Shown here: positions 7,176 to 15,544 of the stretch, piece by piece | Numbering within the stretch: position 1 is the first letter of the stretch | Layout: every line of letters starts with the position of its first letter | NCBI GenBank assembly: GCA_025517565.1 | Contig: JAOPKD010000015.1 | Span: 1-64,000 of the forward strand | Source of the DNA: Halapricum hydrolyticum | GTDB lineage: Archaea; Halobacteriota; Halobacteria; Halobacteriales; Haloarculaceae | Reading direction: 5' to 3' | DNA length: 64,000 nucleotides | Position numbers and translations under genes: made by a program | Notes under the pieces: model-generated | The model's database searches: none | What the model was told of the DNA's origin: nothing | The model's input: only the letters and a program-made list of their open reading frames with translations

Positions 7176-8100
7176 GCCTCCGCATGTTCGTCTACGACGC
7201 AGTCAGAGACAGCACCCGGCCGAAGATCCTCGCGGCGCTTCTGGTCCCGTATTTCGGCGTGGCGGTGTTACTCGCGACGGCGCTGGGGAAACGGGCCACG
7301 AGAACCTGGGTGCCGCACCGCTTTTCACCCAGGAGCAGGTCCTGCTGGAGCTGTACGCCCAGCTATCGTTCGTCTGGCTCGTCACCTTCCCGATGGTACT
7401 GGTAGCCGTGCTCGCGGCGACGAACGTCGCCAGTCACCTCGAGTCGGGCACCTTCAGGGTGTTGTTGAGCAAGCCTGTGAGCCGCTGGGAGCCGCTAGTC
7501 GGGACATTCCTCGGAATCGTCCTCGTGGGCGTGCTGGCGACGCTGTCGGGGCTACTCGTCGGCGGGGCCGCACTCTACGTCACGACCGGTGCGAGTGCGC
7601 TGGCACTGGGCGGGAGCGTCCTCGCGCTACTGGTGGGCACGCTGGCGCACGCGCTGATCGTCATAGTACTGGCCGCGGCGATCGGGACGCTGCTCGCGGT
7701 CGTCACCGGGACGCGACTGCAGACCGCTCTCGGGACGACGCTGCTTCCGGTGTTGTTCTTCGCGTTCATGTTCGTCCGCTTCCTGCCGGTCGGGGACCGC
7801 TACGCGGACCTGTTCCTGTACGTACCCGACGTCAACTACCATCTCGGGAACGTCTACGTCGCCGTCCACGGGGCGCTGGGTACCGAGTTCACCCCCGCCA
7901 CGCGGAACGCCGTCTCGACCGTCTCGGGCGTCTACGATACCGCAAGTGTCTGGACCGACCCGCTCCTCGGCGGGATCGGTGGATCGACACCCGTCGCGGG
8001 GTACGTGCCGGCGCTGGTATCAGTGGTAGTCGTCGCCATCGTGACGATCGTTGCGCTCGCCGGGGCGGTCTATCGCTTCGAGCGCATGGACATTCCCTGA
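7172..8100 (+). pseudogene. ABC-2 type transporter permease, frameshifted
   Basis: The start MSLRMFVYDAVRDSTRPKIL is intact, but the frame is lost near 7288-7300 after LLATALG. It resumes one frame over at GHENLGAAPLFTQEQVLLE and runs cleanly to the stop. The second part contains at least five hydrophobic spans (e.g. FPMVLVAVLAATNV, LIVIVLAAAIGTLLAV, VVVVAIVTIVALAGAVY) and the STLESGT-like loop HLESGTFRVLLSKPVSR typical of ABC-2 permeases. A net one-base deletion explains the break. With the truncated ATPase, the transporter is not functional. Confidence 0.75.
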
Positions 8101-8152
8101 TCGCGGCCACCGTGAGCACTCACGTCGGATGGTCGTATAAAAACAGGAATTC

Positions 8153-8188
8153 TTACATGAAGTCCGCGATCCCGGACTGTTTGTTCTT
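8153..8188 (-). pseudogene. Relic of the original 3' end of polC
   Basis: Read on the minus strand, this stretch encodes KNKQSGIADFM followed by TAA. That is the kind of C-terminus expected for haloarchaeal DP2, and it parallels the present polC tail KNRPTSLAEFM-TAG at 10071-10106. It stops matching at the TTCTT core (8184-8188), beyond which element sequence begins. Joining it to 10107 onward rebuilds ENDKNKQSGIADFM in frame. QSGIADFM fits a PCNA-interacting (PIP) box, Q-x-x-I-x-x-F-M. The coding read is direct; the relic status is inferred. Confidence 0.65.
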
Positions 8189-8255
8189 CTGTGACCTTTG
8201 GGGAATTCCAAACTGCTAACACCCAAGCGAATCAATAGTGGGGTGGGTCAAGGCC

Positions 8256-9560
8256 ATGACCACCCCAAGAGAGAAATACGAACGGAGACGGGAAACGTTT
8301 AACGAATACGTCGAAGACGGCGTAATAGATTCTGAGACGGGCGAAGCGGTGCGAGAGTTGTGTGACGCGTACGACGACCACAACGTAATGATGGCAACGC
8401 CGGAAGATGAGGGAACGCGAGAAGTGAGTACGCTTATGTCGTGGCTGTATCGACTCATGGCGTTTGCTCAAGAGCGCGACTTGACGACGGCCACGGCAGA
8501 CGAGTTAAAGCGTGATATTCAGGATATGCACGACGGCAGCCACCCGCAAGTGAAGGACGGCGGGATTCAGAAATCAACACTCCGGTCATATCAGGCGGCA
8601 CTACGCAAGTTCTACACCTATCACGACGGGTTCGAGGTTGATCCGGACGATATTCCGATGTTTGACCAAGAAGCAAGCCCGGTCGATCCGAACGATATGC
8701 TCACGAAAGAGGAAATCCAAGAGGCACGCGAAGCGGCAGGCAACCCGCGTGACCGGTTGATCTTTGATTTGCTACTCTACACCGGCCAGCGGCGTGAAGC
8801 ACTTCGCACACTCCGGTTGAAAGACGTAGACGCCGAAGACGGAACGTATCGGCTTAATCCGACTGTGGAAGGACTCAAAGGTGCGACGAAACGGAACGGG
8901 AACCGCCCGCTTCTTGGCGCGAGGGGTGCAGTGCAGAACTGGCTAGAGTATCACCCCGACACATCCGATCCAGATAACTACCTCATCACGGCACGACCAG
9001 GGTACTCTGCCGTTGACCCAAGTGAGCCGGTGACTGGCGAGACAATCCGCCGGGTTATGGCGGAAATCAAGAAGAATACCAGCATTGAGAAACCGATGCA
9101 CCCGCACGCCTTACGGCACAATTTCGTGACGATAGCGAAGCGTGATTACGACCTGGCGGACGATACGATCAAATACCTCATCGGCCACTCTGCCGACAGC
9201 ACAGTGATGGAAACGACGTATTCGCACCTGTCCGGCGACGACCACGTGAAGCGCGCGGAAGAGGCATGGGGGATTCGAGAGCCAGAGGAAGAATCCATAC
9301 TCACGCCGGACGTGTGCAAAGTCTGTGGTAACCCGCTAGAACCGAACGCGAAAGCGTGTTCCCGGTGTGGCACAGTCTATACGCCGGACGCGAATGAAGC
9401 ACAGAACCAGATGGAAGAGCAAGCCCAGGAAGCGAAGGAACGGGCGGACACCCTCGAAGAGTACAAAGACGCCGATAAGATAGCACAGGCGATTGACGAT
9501 GATCCGAAGCTCGCGGCAGAGTTGATGGATAAACTCGGGGAACTGTCCGAAGACGACTAG
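8256..9560 (+). CDS. Tyrosine recombinase (integrase) with C-terminal zinc ribbon
   Basis: The enzyme would cut and rejoin DNA for integration and excision of its element. An N-terminal SAM-like core-binding domain (about residues 40-130) precedes the catalytic domain with Arg179 (TGQRREAL), His284 and Arg287 (HPHALRHNF), His311 (IGHS) and Tyr322 (METTYSH). A four-Cys ribbon (CKVCGNPL...CSRCG) and an acidic helical tail follow, as in other haloarchaeal integrases. All catalytic residues are present. The ATG at 8256 is preferred over GTG at 8238. It lies just inside the left junction of the polC-targeting element and is probably its integrase. Confidence 0.85.
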   Translation: MTTPREKYERRRETFNEYVEDGVIDSETGEAVRELCDAYDDHNVMMATPEDEGTREVSTLMSWLYRLMAFAQERDLTTATADELKRDIQDMHDGSHPQVKDGGIQKSTLRSYQAALRKFYTYHDGFEVDPDDIPMFDQEASPVDPNDMLTKEEIQEAREAAGNPRDRLIFDLLLYTGQRREALRTLRLKDVDAEDGTYRLNPTVEGLKGATKRNGNRPLLGARGAVQNWLEYHPDTSDPDNYLITARPGYSAVDPSEPVTGETIRRVMAEIKKNTSIEKPMHPHALRHNFVTIAKRDYDLADDTIKYLIGHSADSTVMETTYSHLSGDDHVKRAEEAWGIREPEEESILTPDVCKVCGNPLEPNAKACSRCGTVYTPDANEAQNQMEEQAQEAKERADTLEEYKDADKIAQAIDDDPKLAAELMDKLGELSEDD

Positions 9561-9672
9561 CGCATAGTTGGTGGGTCACCCTATCTGTGCCGAACCCCAC
9601 CGAAATCTAGCCAGAACCGGCTATTTCTCGGAAGTGGTGAAGGGGTTCGTCTCGGGCAAGAAATCGATTCTG

Positions 9673-10064
9673 AGGCAAATGCGCGCCTCTGAGAGTAATC
9701 GGGGTAAATCAGGCATTTGCAGAAGTTCAATTGTGGCACCAATGCCATTATTACACACCGAAGAAGGATCTGGAAACGTTTCCAAACCCTTGGAAGACAC
9801 CGGGGCAGATTGTGAACGAGTTCGAGGAAATGCTTGCGATAGAGCAGGAACGGGCGAAAGAACGGAAAGCCGAAGCGACTGGGCATACGCAAAAGTTTGC
9901 GGAAGGCGAGACTGGAGAGAGTAGGGAAAAGCGGCCGAAAAGATAGACGCTGATGTATCGCACGAAACACTTCGGAAGGGCAAGGAAGTCAAAGACAAGG
10001 CTGAATCTGACGCTTACAGTCGGACAGAAAGCCACGAAGCGATCCTTTCCCCCGTTCTCTTGTT
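9673..10064 (+). pseudogene. ParB/KorB-like DNA-binding protein remnant, frameshifted
   Basis: One frame encodes VNQAFAEVQLWHQCHYYTPK and then IVNEFEEMLAIEQERAKERKAEATG up to REKRPKR. Shifting frame near 9930 continues AAEKIDADVSHETLRKGKEV, which reads like the helix-turn-helix of ParB-related plasmid and phage proteins. The front is missing and the tail runs into polC. I infer a decayed partition or replication-control gene belonging to the integrated element. A 71-codon TTG-initiated fragment at 9731-9946 is the longest intact piece. The family match is from memory of motifs and is tentative. The rest of 9561-9672 shows only a small hairpin. Confidence 0.4.
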
Positions 10065-10070
10065 CGGTGA

Positions 10071-13000
10071 CTACATGAATTCCGCAAGACTTGTGGGCCT
10101 ATTCTTGTCATTCTCGAAGATTCGCTCGATCGATCGTTCCAGGATCTCCAGGCGCTGTTTCGTGTAGGGTCGGCAATCGAACTCCTCGGCGACCTCCGTG
10201 GCGGTGTCGATGTACTTGTTGACAGATCCCTCGTGGACAGTCAGGTTGACCCGACCGCCACATTCGCGACACTCCCCCGACAGCGGAGCCCGACGATACG
10301 ATTCCCCGCAGTCGAGACACCGGTATTCCTGGCGAGAGAACGCCCGGAGGTTGCCGATCAGGTCGGGTAGAAAGTGATACTCGATGATCCGCTCGGCGAC
10401 GTCGGTCTCGTCGACGGCCCGCAGTTTCCGGGAGAGCTCGAGCTGGGCGTCCATCTTCTCCTCCATCGACCCCAGCGTCTTGTACGCCGAGAGGTCCGGC
10501 CCCATGGCGATGTCGGTCGTGTCGTGGGTGTGATCAAAACCGGTGTACTCGTGGTCGGTCCCCAGCGTCTCCTCGGCGATGGTCATGATGTCCTCGACGT
10601 CCTCGGGGTCGACCATCTCCCGGGTGGCCTCGTAGAACTCACGGGGATACTCCCGCATGATGTCGATGTTGTGGGCCTCGTCGTCGATCTCGGAGGGATC
10701 GATACGGGAGGACATGACCAAAGGCGCGTCCATCCTGCCACCCCTCTTATCAGGTAAATAATATTTACTGAAATTCAATAATCCATCCATCAGAAGCATC
10801 ACGCAGTCCTCGTCACCGTCGCATTGTGCAGTGTAGATATTTTCAACAGCGACGTTATGAGTATCCGAAACAGTCAGGTTATATACGTATTCGAGGTCAG
10901 TCCGGACGTACTCGACGGCCCTCACCGTCTCGACGGGGACACCCGCCTTGGCTGCGTCAGTCCCCATGGTGGTCTCGCCGCCGTCGAACGCCGGGAGTTC
11001 GTCGCCGACCGCGAGTTCCGAGGCCTCGACTTCCGCGAGTGCGTCGCCCTCGCGCCGGAGCATCGAGTGGCCGGGCGTGACAGTGAGAGACTCCTCGTCG
11101 GTTTCGACGCGGATCATGTGTTCCGGTGCGGGGTGTTTCGAGACGGCTTCGAGGGGTTTGCGGCAGGGCTGGCCGTCCCCGTCGACGGAGGGGACCAGCA
11201 CCTCGACGTCGGGTTCGTCAACGAGGTCCCCGAAGTCCGTCTCCTCCGGGTCGGTGAGATGGTCCTCGACGAGGGTCTCGATCGTCCCCAGTCGCCAGTC
11301 GCCGTCCTCGCCGTACCACAGGCGCGTGTCGGGATGGAAGCAGTTGCGGCGCTTTGCGGCGTGGAAGTACGGATGAGCGTAGCCGACGGCCGCAGTCGTA
11401 AACCCGACGACGCGGCCGACCGTCGCGGCGCTGGTGTGAGGCGCCATCCCGAAGACGAGCTCGCCGACCAGGTCCTGTCGATCCTCGAACTCGTAGAAGG
11501 GGTCGAGTCCGTAATACTGAGTGAGGAGGTCGTCGACGAAGTCGGCCGTCTTGAGCATGTGCTCGGCCGCGCCGTCCGAGAGAACGACGTCCTGGACGCG
11601 AAGCTCGACGAGTTGGTCGTCGTGTCGGAGCGGATCGCCGTTGACGTCCTCCTCGTAGCCGAGCCCTCGGAACTGGTCAGCAGTGACGTCCAGTTCCGCC
11701 GGTCGGACGGACGTGACGGGCAGGTCGGTCATGTCATACCGGACCGTGCCGTCCTTGAACGCGCTGACGTCGTGTTTCGCCCGCAGGACCCCCTTCTCCA
11801 TCGGTTCGGGGACTTTCTCCTTCGAGGACAGTCCCTTGACGCCTTTCAGCACGTCGAAGGCCGCCTCGCGCTCGCCGACGGCGTCGAGTGCCGACCGGTA
11901 TGCCTCGTGAATGTCGATAGTCTTCGTCTGGGTGGGGCGAGCCAGCGTCTCACAGCGCGGGCACTCCGCACGCCCGGACTCGTCGGGTTCGATCTCCTGG
12001 CCGCAGTCCGGGCAGACGTAGACTGCCTCCGCGGCCCCGCCACAGTCGGGGCAGCGCGCTTCGTGGGTCTCGGTTCCACAGTCGACACACCGCCGCCGGC
12101 TGACCTCGGCGTCGACCAGCCCCGGTTGATCCCGCATCGACTCGGCGTGAGAGCCCGCCTTCGAAACGTCGCGCTGGGGCCCACCGGCCTCACCGATGGG
12201 AAAGAGTGTGTGAACGGCGGGTGAGAGCTCTCGCTCCTCGGATTTCTCGGGTCGACCCATGCGGTTTCCGATCCGGGTCGGCGCACGCTCGCGCACCTGA
12301 AACGGTGCGACCTCGTTGATCGCGACGATCGCGTTCTCCCCCGTCAAAGCCACACTGTCTCGGGAGGACTCGGCCGTATCCGTACCGTCGGACGGCGGGT
12401 CGCTCGCGTCGCCGGACGGCGACCGGTCCGCGTCGCTCGTCTCGCCGTAGGTCCGGGCGCGTGCGGAGAGGTCCTCCTGGGACCACTCCCGGTCGAGGTC
12501 GTCGTCGAATCCCAGCGATCGAACCAGCGGTCGCCACTCGGAAACGATCAACGACTCCTCGGTCTGGACGTGTGTGACCAGTAGCGTCTCCAGTGCGTCC
12601 CGCACGGTCTCGGTCCGCGGGATGATGAGATCTGCGTTTCCATCGGAAACAGAGGGGTCTTCGTTTTCGGCAGTTGCGCCGTCTGTTACGGCCACATCGG
12701 CACGCTCAACGGTTGAGGCTAGTTCACACATCTCCTCGACGGTAATGTCGTGCCAGCAATAGGTGTATTTCGGGTGGAGGGGGGCGTCGTATGCGCTGGC
12801 CCACTCAAGGGCTTCCTCGGGAGAGGGGTCCTCGAGATCGACCGTAACGGTATCTCGCATAGCCTGGACGTCGGCACCCGCCGATCCGAAGTCCTTGACC
12901 CACCACTCGACGGTGTAGGAGGCGGGGACGAGCGGGTGGTTGTTTTCGACGAACTCGCCGTAGTTGACCAGGTACTCCCCGATGTCGAGGACTTCCTCGA

Positions 13001-14279
13001 CGCCGTTGCGGACCTCGATGGCCTCCTCGGGGTCGTCGATCCGGCGGACCTCGCCGTTCGCGAGTTTGACCATCGGTCCCTCGATGGAGTCGACGGGAAC
13101 GACGCCCGCGGCCTTGCCCGGGCGCTCGGTCTTGAGCTGGGTCCCGGCCGCCAGGAAGTCGTCGACCAGATGCATCGTCGCCGGATGGACGCCCGCCGTC
13201 GCGTTCCCGTGGTTGCGCGCCCGGCCGTACCGGAGCCGGAACCCGCCCGGCTCGCTCGGATGGGTGAACACCGGCCGCCCGGCGATAAGGTCCCGCAAGA
13301 ACTTCTCGGAGGGGTCAGCGCGTGGCGGTCCCGCCGGTTCGTCGTCCGGTTCGCCGTCCCCGTCGTCTGTGTCCGCGTCGTCAGCGTCGGCCTCGGTGTC
13401 GCTATCCTCCGCGTCCGTGTCGTCCTCGCCGTCGTCTTTCCCGATCGTGCCGTCGATCAGGTCCTGGAGCCAGGGCCACTCGACCTCCTCGAGGTTGCGC
13501 GTGTAGCGCTGGATCTTCGGTGCCTTGAGCGCGATCCCCTCGGCGAAGACCAGACACATCCCGCCGCGCGAGGAGTTGGTGTCGACCCGTTCGAGGTCGC
13601 GAAAGCCCGAAACTTCCTCGTCGCCGGTCGCCTCGCCGTCAAGCATGATCGGGATGTGCTCGGCGATGAACGTGCTCTCCTTTTCCTTGGGCGAGTACTG
13701 CAGCCCAGTCTCCTTGTCGTAGAGGGCGACCTCCTCGGCGTAGCGGTTGATCTCTTCCTCGCGGGGCTTGTACTGGTCGATTCCCAGCAGCGCGCGTGCG
13801 TAGTCCGCCACGAGTACCGACAGTGCCTGGGCGGTCCCGCCGGCAGAGCGGATCGGCCCGGCGTAGTAGATGTTGATGAACTCAGAGCCGTCGTCGTTTT
13901 CGAGGATCTCCACGCGGTCGATCCCCTCGATGGGTGCGGCGACGACGCCTTCGGTGAGCAGGGCGACTGCCGTCCGAACCGCGCCCTCGATCTTGCCCGC
14001 ATTGGAGTCGTAGTTGCCGACGCTGCCGTCGACGAAGTCCTCGACCAGTTCCAGGGCGGCCTCCTCGCGGGACATCTCGCCTTCGAGTTCGCGGACTCGC
14101 TCGGCGACACCCTCGATCCCGAGGATGTTCTCGACGCGATCGGCCATGTCCCGGGCGGTCGGGATCTCGACCTCTGGTTCGGGATCGCCGCCGCGCTCGC
14201 GGGCCTCGTTTGCGACCGCCATCGCCTCCTCAAGGCCGTCTTCGAGCGTCTCGAAGTATCGCTCGTCGACCTCTCTCAT
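10071..14279 (-). CDS. polC: DNA polymerase II (PolD) large subunit DP2, with intein
   Basis: DP2 is the polymerising subunit of the archaeal replicase PolD and works with DP1 (polB) and PCNA. The 1402-residue precursor has the N-terminal DP2 domains, a long Asp/Glu-rich haloarchaeal insert (about residues 280-320), a zinc region of repeated CxxC pairs (about 750-800), the active-site motif CDGDEDC split by a mini-intein (residues 980-1152), and a C-terminal ribbon (CLDCGESYRR...CRECGG). Removing the intein leaves about 1229 residues, normal for the family. The tail TSLAEFM is PIP-like but appears supplied by an integrated element. ATG overlaps the upstream DUF296 stop (ATGA). Confidence 0.95.
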   Translation of the reverse strand: MREVDERYFETLEDGLEEAMAVANEARERGGDPEPEVEIPTARDMADRVENILGIEGVAERVRELEGEMSREEAALELVEDFVDGSVGNYDSNAGKIEGAVRTAVALLTEGVVAAPIEGIDRVEILENDDGSEFINIYYAGPIRSAGGTAQALSVLVADYARALLGIDQYKPREEEINRYAEEVALYDKETGLQYSPKEKESTFIAEHIPIMLDGEATGDEEVSGFRDLERVDTNSSRGGMCLVFAEGIALKAPKIQRYTRNLEEVEWPWLQDLIDGTIGKDDGEDDTDAEDSDTEADADDADTDDGDGEPDDEPAGPPRADPSEKFLRDLIAGRPVFTHPSEPGGFRLRYGRARNHGNATAGVHPATMHLVDDFLAAGTQLKTERPGKAAGVVPVDSIEGPMVKLANGEVRRIDDPEEAIEVRNGVEEVLDIGEYLVNYGEFVENNHPLVPASYTVEWWVKDFGSAGADVQAMRDTVTVDLEDPSPEEALEWASAYDAPLHPKYTYCWHDITVEEMCELASTVERADVAVTDGATAENEDPSVSDGNADLIIPRTETVRDALETLLVTHVQTEESLIVSEWRPLVRSLGFDDDLDREWSQEDLSARARTYGETSDADRSPSGDASDPPSDGTDTAESSRDSVALTGENAIVAINEVAPFQVRERAPTRIGNRMGRPEKSEERELSPAVHTLFPIGEAGGPQRDVSKAGSHAESMRDQPGLVDAEVSRRRCVDCGTETHEARCPDCGGAAEAVYVCPDCGQEIEPDESGRAECPRCETLARPTQTKTIDIHEAYRSALDAVGEREAAFDVLKGVKGLSSKEKVPEPMEKGVLRAKHDVSAFKDGTVRYDMTDLPVTSVRPAELDVTADQFRGLGYEEDVNGDPLRHDDQLVELRVQDVVLSDGAAEHMLKTADFVDDLLTQYYGLDPFYEFEDRQDLVGELVFGMAPHTSAATVGRVVGFTTAAVGYAHPYFHAAKRRNCFHPDTRLWYGEDGDWRLGTIETLVEDHLTDPEETDFGDLVDEPDVEVLVPSVDGDGQPCRKPLEAVSKHPAPEHMIRVETDEESLTVTPGHSMLRREGDALAEVEASELAVGDELPAFDGGETTMGTDAAKAGVPVETVRAVEYVRTDLEYVYNLTVSDTHNVAVENIYTAQCDGDEDCVMLLMDGLLNFSKYYLPDKRGGRMDAPLVMSSRIDPSEIDDEAHNIDIMREYPREFYEATREMVDPEDVEDIMTIAEETLGTDHEYTGFDHTHDTTDIAMGPDLSAYKTLGSMEEKMDAQLELSRKLRAVDETDVAERIIEYHFLPDLIGNLRAFSRQEYRCLDCGESYRRAPLSGECRECGGRVNLTVHEGSVNKYIDTATEVAEEFDCRPYTKQRLEILERSIERIFENDKNRPTSLAEFM
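10824..11342 (-). mobile_element. Mini-intein in DP2 with C-terminal glutamine
   Basis: The 173-residue insert lies between AAKRRN and CDGDEDC of the polymerase active site. Block A starts with the nucleophile Cys980 (CFHPDTRLWYG), block B is TVTPGHSM with the conserved Thr and His, and block F is YVYNLTVSDTHNVAVENIY. It ends TAQ before the +1 Cys. No LAGLIDADG endonuclease is present and the middle is only an acidic linker, so it can splice but not home by itself. Most inteins end in Asn; PolII inteins ending in Gln, such as that of Pyrococcus abyssi, are known to splice. Confidence 0.9.
12636..12659 (+). other. Origin-box-like motif inside polC
   Basis: GTTTCCATCGGAAACAGAGG continues into a G-run, matching the haloarchaeal origin recognition box layout TTTCCA-n-GGAAAC-n-GGGG. 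It lies in a codon stretch for the disordered segment DPSVSDGNADL. The match is by eye. Confidence 0.4.
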
Positions 14280-14698
14280 AGCGGCCAGAGGTCGAGATCG
14301 GTCGTCTCGTCGTGAGCGCGTTCGAGTGGCTCTTCGAAGGCCCGGACGTACAGTTCACCCGCGAAGACCGTCGCGCTATCGAGGTGACCGCTGACAGTCG
14401 ACCCGTCCGCCCGCGAGAGGACGGCGTGCGTGTGCGCGAACGGTTCGTCCTCAAGCAGGGAGACGTTGCCCACACACGAGGCGACCTCCAGCGGTTCGTC
14501 GAACTCGATCGGGGCGTACTCCTGATCGGTCTGATCGTAGTACCACAGTTCGGCGTCCTGGACGGCACCGAGGCCGAGGAAAAAGGCGGCCTCTATTTTC
14601 TCCGCGCGTGCGAAGTCCTCGATCTGAGCGCGCCAGTCCTCGCCGTGTGCGAGACGCGCGACGAACTCGCGGGTTCCCTCGACTTCGCGATAATCCAT
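14276..14698 (-). CDS. PPC/DUF296 domain protein
   Basis: This 140-residue single-domain protein matches the PPC (DUF296) fold found in plant AT-hook proteins and in many prokaryotes: EDWRAQIEDFARAEKIEAAFFLGLGAV, then HTHAVLSRADGSTVSGHLDSATVFAGELYV. The prokaryotic single-domain forms make trimers and may bind DNA, but their role is unsettled. The ATG at 14698 (MDYREVEG) is chosen over an upstream in-frame ATG because the family begins there. It overlaps the polC start by four bases, so the two are translationally coupled, a common arrangement in haloarchaea. Confidence 0.85.
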   Translation of the reverse strand: MDYREVEGTREFVARLAHGEDWRAQIEDFARAEKIEAAFFLGLGAVQDAELWYYDQTDQEYAPIEFDEPLEVASCVGNVSLLEDEPFAHTHAVLSRADGSTVSGHLDSATVFAGELYVRAFEEPLERAHDETTDLDLWPL

Positions 14699-14779
14699 AC
14701 CCGAATCACAGGGGAGGCTCCGACAAAATAGTTGCGAGCAGAGAACCATTACTTCGAGTGAAACAGAAAGACAGTCAAA

Positions 14780-15544
14780 CTAGTCCTGCCAGCGATCGGG
14801 CACCTGGATGGAGTACTTGCCGTCTTCCTGTAGGGCGATGATGTACTCCTCGCGGTCGTACAGTTCCATGAGATTGAGTTCGTACTGGCCGGGTTCGACG
14901 ACTTTGATCGACTCGAACTGATCGTTGAGTTCCTCCCGGAGCTCCGAGAGGTCCGGGCGATCCGCCTCGTCGGGCTCCTGGACGACTGTGCCGTTGTCCC
15001 TGTCTGAGTCCGGCGATTCGGCGGGGGAATCCGGTAGTTCGTCCCGGCTGACGACGTCCGACCGAGCACTGGCCTGAGCGGCGTTTTCGGACTCGCCGTC
15101 CGAGGTGTTTTCGAAGCCGCCGGCCGACGTACCCTGGGATCTATCGGCCGAGGTATCAGCCGGAGTCGAACCGCCGTCGTCGAGAGCGACTCCCCCGACG
15201 TTTTCGGACTCGGTAGCGATAGATCGATCCCCCTTGTTTCCGGTGGAGACGCCCTCGTTCCCGGAAACAGGAGGGTTTTCAGTCGGGGAAACCCCCCCGT
15301 TTCCGGTGGAGGTACCACCGACGAGATCCCTGACGGTCGCCGCAGCGTTGCCGACCGCGCCGGCGACCGAATCGTCGGGCTCCGGCCGGTCAGGGGGGTC
15401 GACGTCGCCGGGCGGCCGCTCGGGAATGTCCGCACCCTCCGGGTGAAACTGGAACTTCGTCCCGCCACAGTCCGGACAGCCCGAGAGCATCTCCTTGGAG
15501 CCGTCCTCGAACACGTGCCCGCAGGAGGTACACTGGTGTGGCAT
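14780..15544 (-). CDS. oapC: OapC/ArvC family zinc-ribbon protein
   Basis: The N-terminus is a zinc ribbon (CTSCGHVFEDG...CPDCGG), followed by about 150 residues of low-complexity Ser/Thr/Gly/Asp linker and a conserved C-terminal domain ending EEYIIALQEDGKYSIQVPDRW. It is the last gene of the oapA-oapB-oapC operon next to the origin; its ATG overlaps the oapB stop by one base. OapC is named for its origin location, and the same proteins (ArvABC) have been linked to extracellular vesicle formation in Haloferax. The linker repeats STGNKG, VSGNEG and STGNGG come from codons that also form origin-box-like DNA. Confidence 0.85.
   Translation of the reverse strand: MPHQCTSCGHVFEDGSKEMLSGCPDCGGTKFQFHPEGADIPERPPGDVDPPDRPEPDDSVAGAVGNAAATVRDLVGGTSTGNGGVSPTENPPVSGNEGVSTGNKGDRSIATESENVGGVALDDGGSTPADTSADRSQGTSAGGFENTSDGESENAAQASARSDVVSRDELPDSPAESPDSDRDNGTVVQEPDEADRPDLSELREELNDQFESIKVVEPGQYELNLMELYDREEYIIALQEDGKYSIQVPDRWQD
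15227..15313. other. Three origin-box-like motifs inside oapC
   Basis: Minus-strand boxes CTCCACCGGAAACAAGGGGG (15227-15250) and CTCCACCGGAAACGGGGGGG (15289-15313) flank a plus-strand box GTTCCCGGAAACAGGAGGGT (15257-15276). All share the GGAAAC core followed by a G-run. They lie in the low-complexity linker of oapC, about 1.6 kb from the origin boxes at 16.9 kb. Confidence 0.5.

Larger units (their letters stand above)
8184..10106 (+). mobile_element. Small integrated element inserted in the 3' end of polC
   Basis: The element is bounded by TTCTT at 8184-8188 and 10102-10106, with native polC sequence on the outer side of each copy. It carries a tyrosine recombinase next to the left junction and a decayed ParB-like gene at the right, and it supplies a substitute polC 3' end (RPTSLAEFM). 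Less G+C-rich, less biased codon use in 8240-10060 sets it apart from its surroundings. The core is short, so boundaries could shift by a few bases. The nearby tRNA-Gly is 2 kb away and not an obvious end. Confidence 0.6.

Noticed and set aside
8238..8258. GTG at 8238 as integrase start
   Set aside because: It adds only six unconserved residues; the ATG at 8256 gives a normal start.
10824..12224. Long plus-strand open frames opposite polC (also 12750-14315)
   Set aside because: They are antisense to an unmistakable DP2 gene; high-GC haloarchaeal genes routinely leave long open frames on the opposite strand, and the products show no domain.
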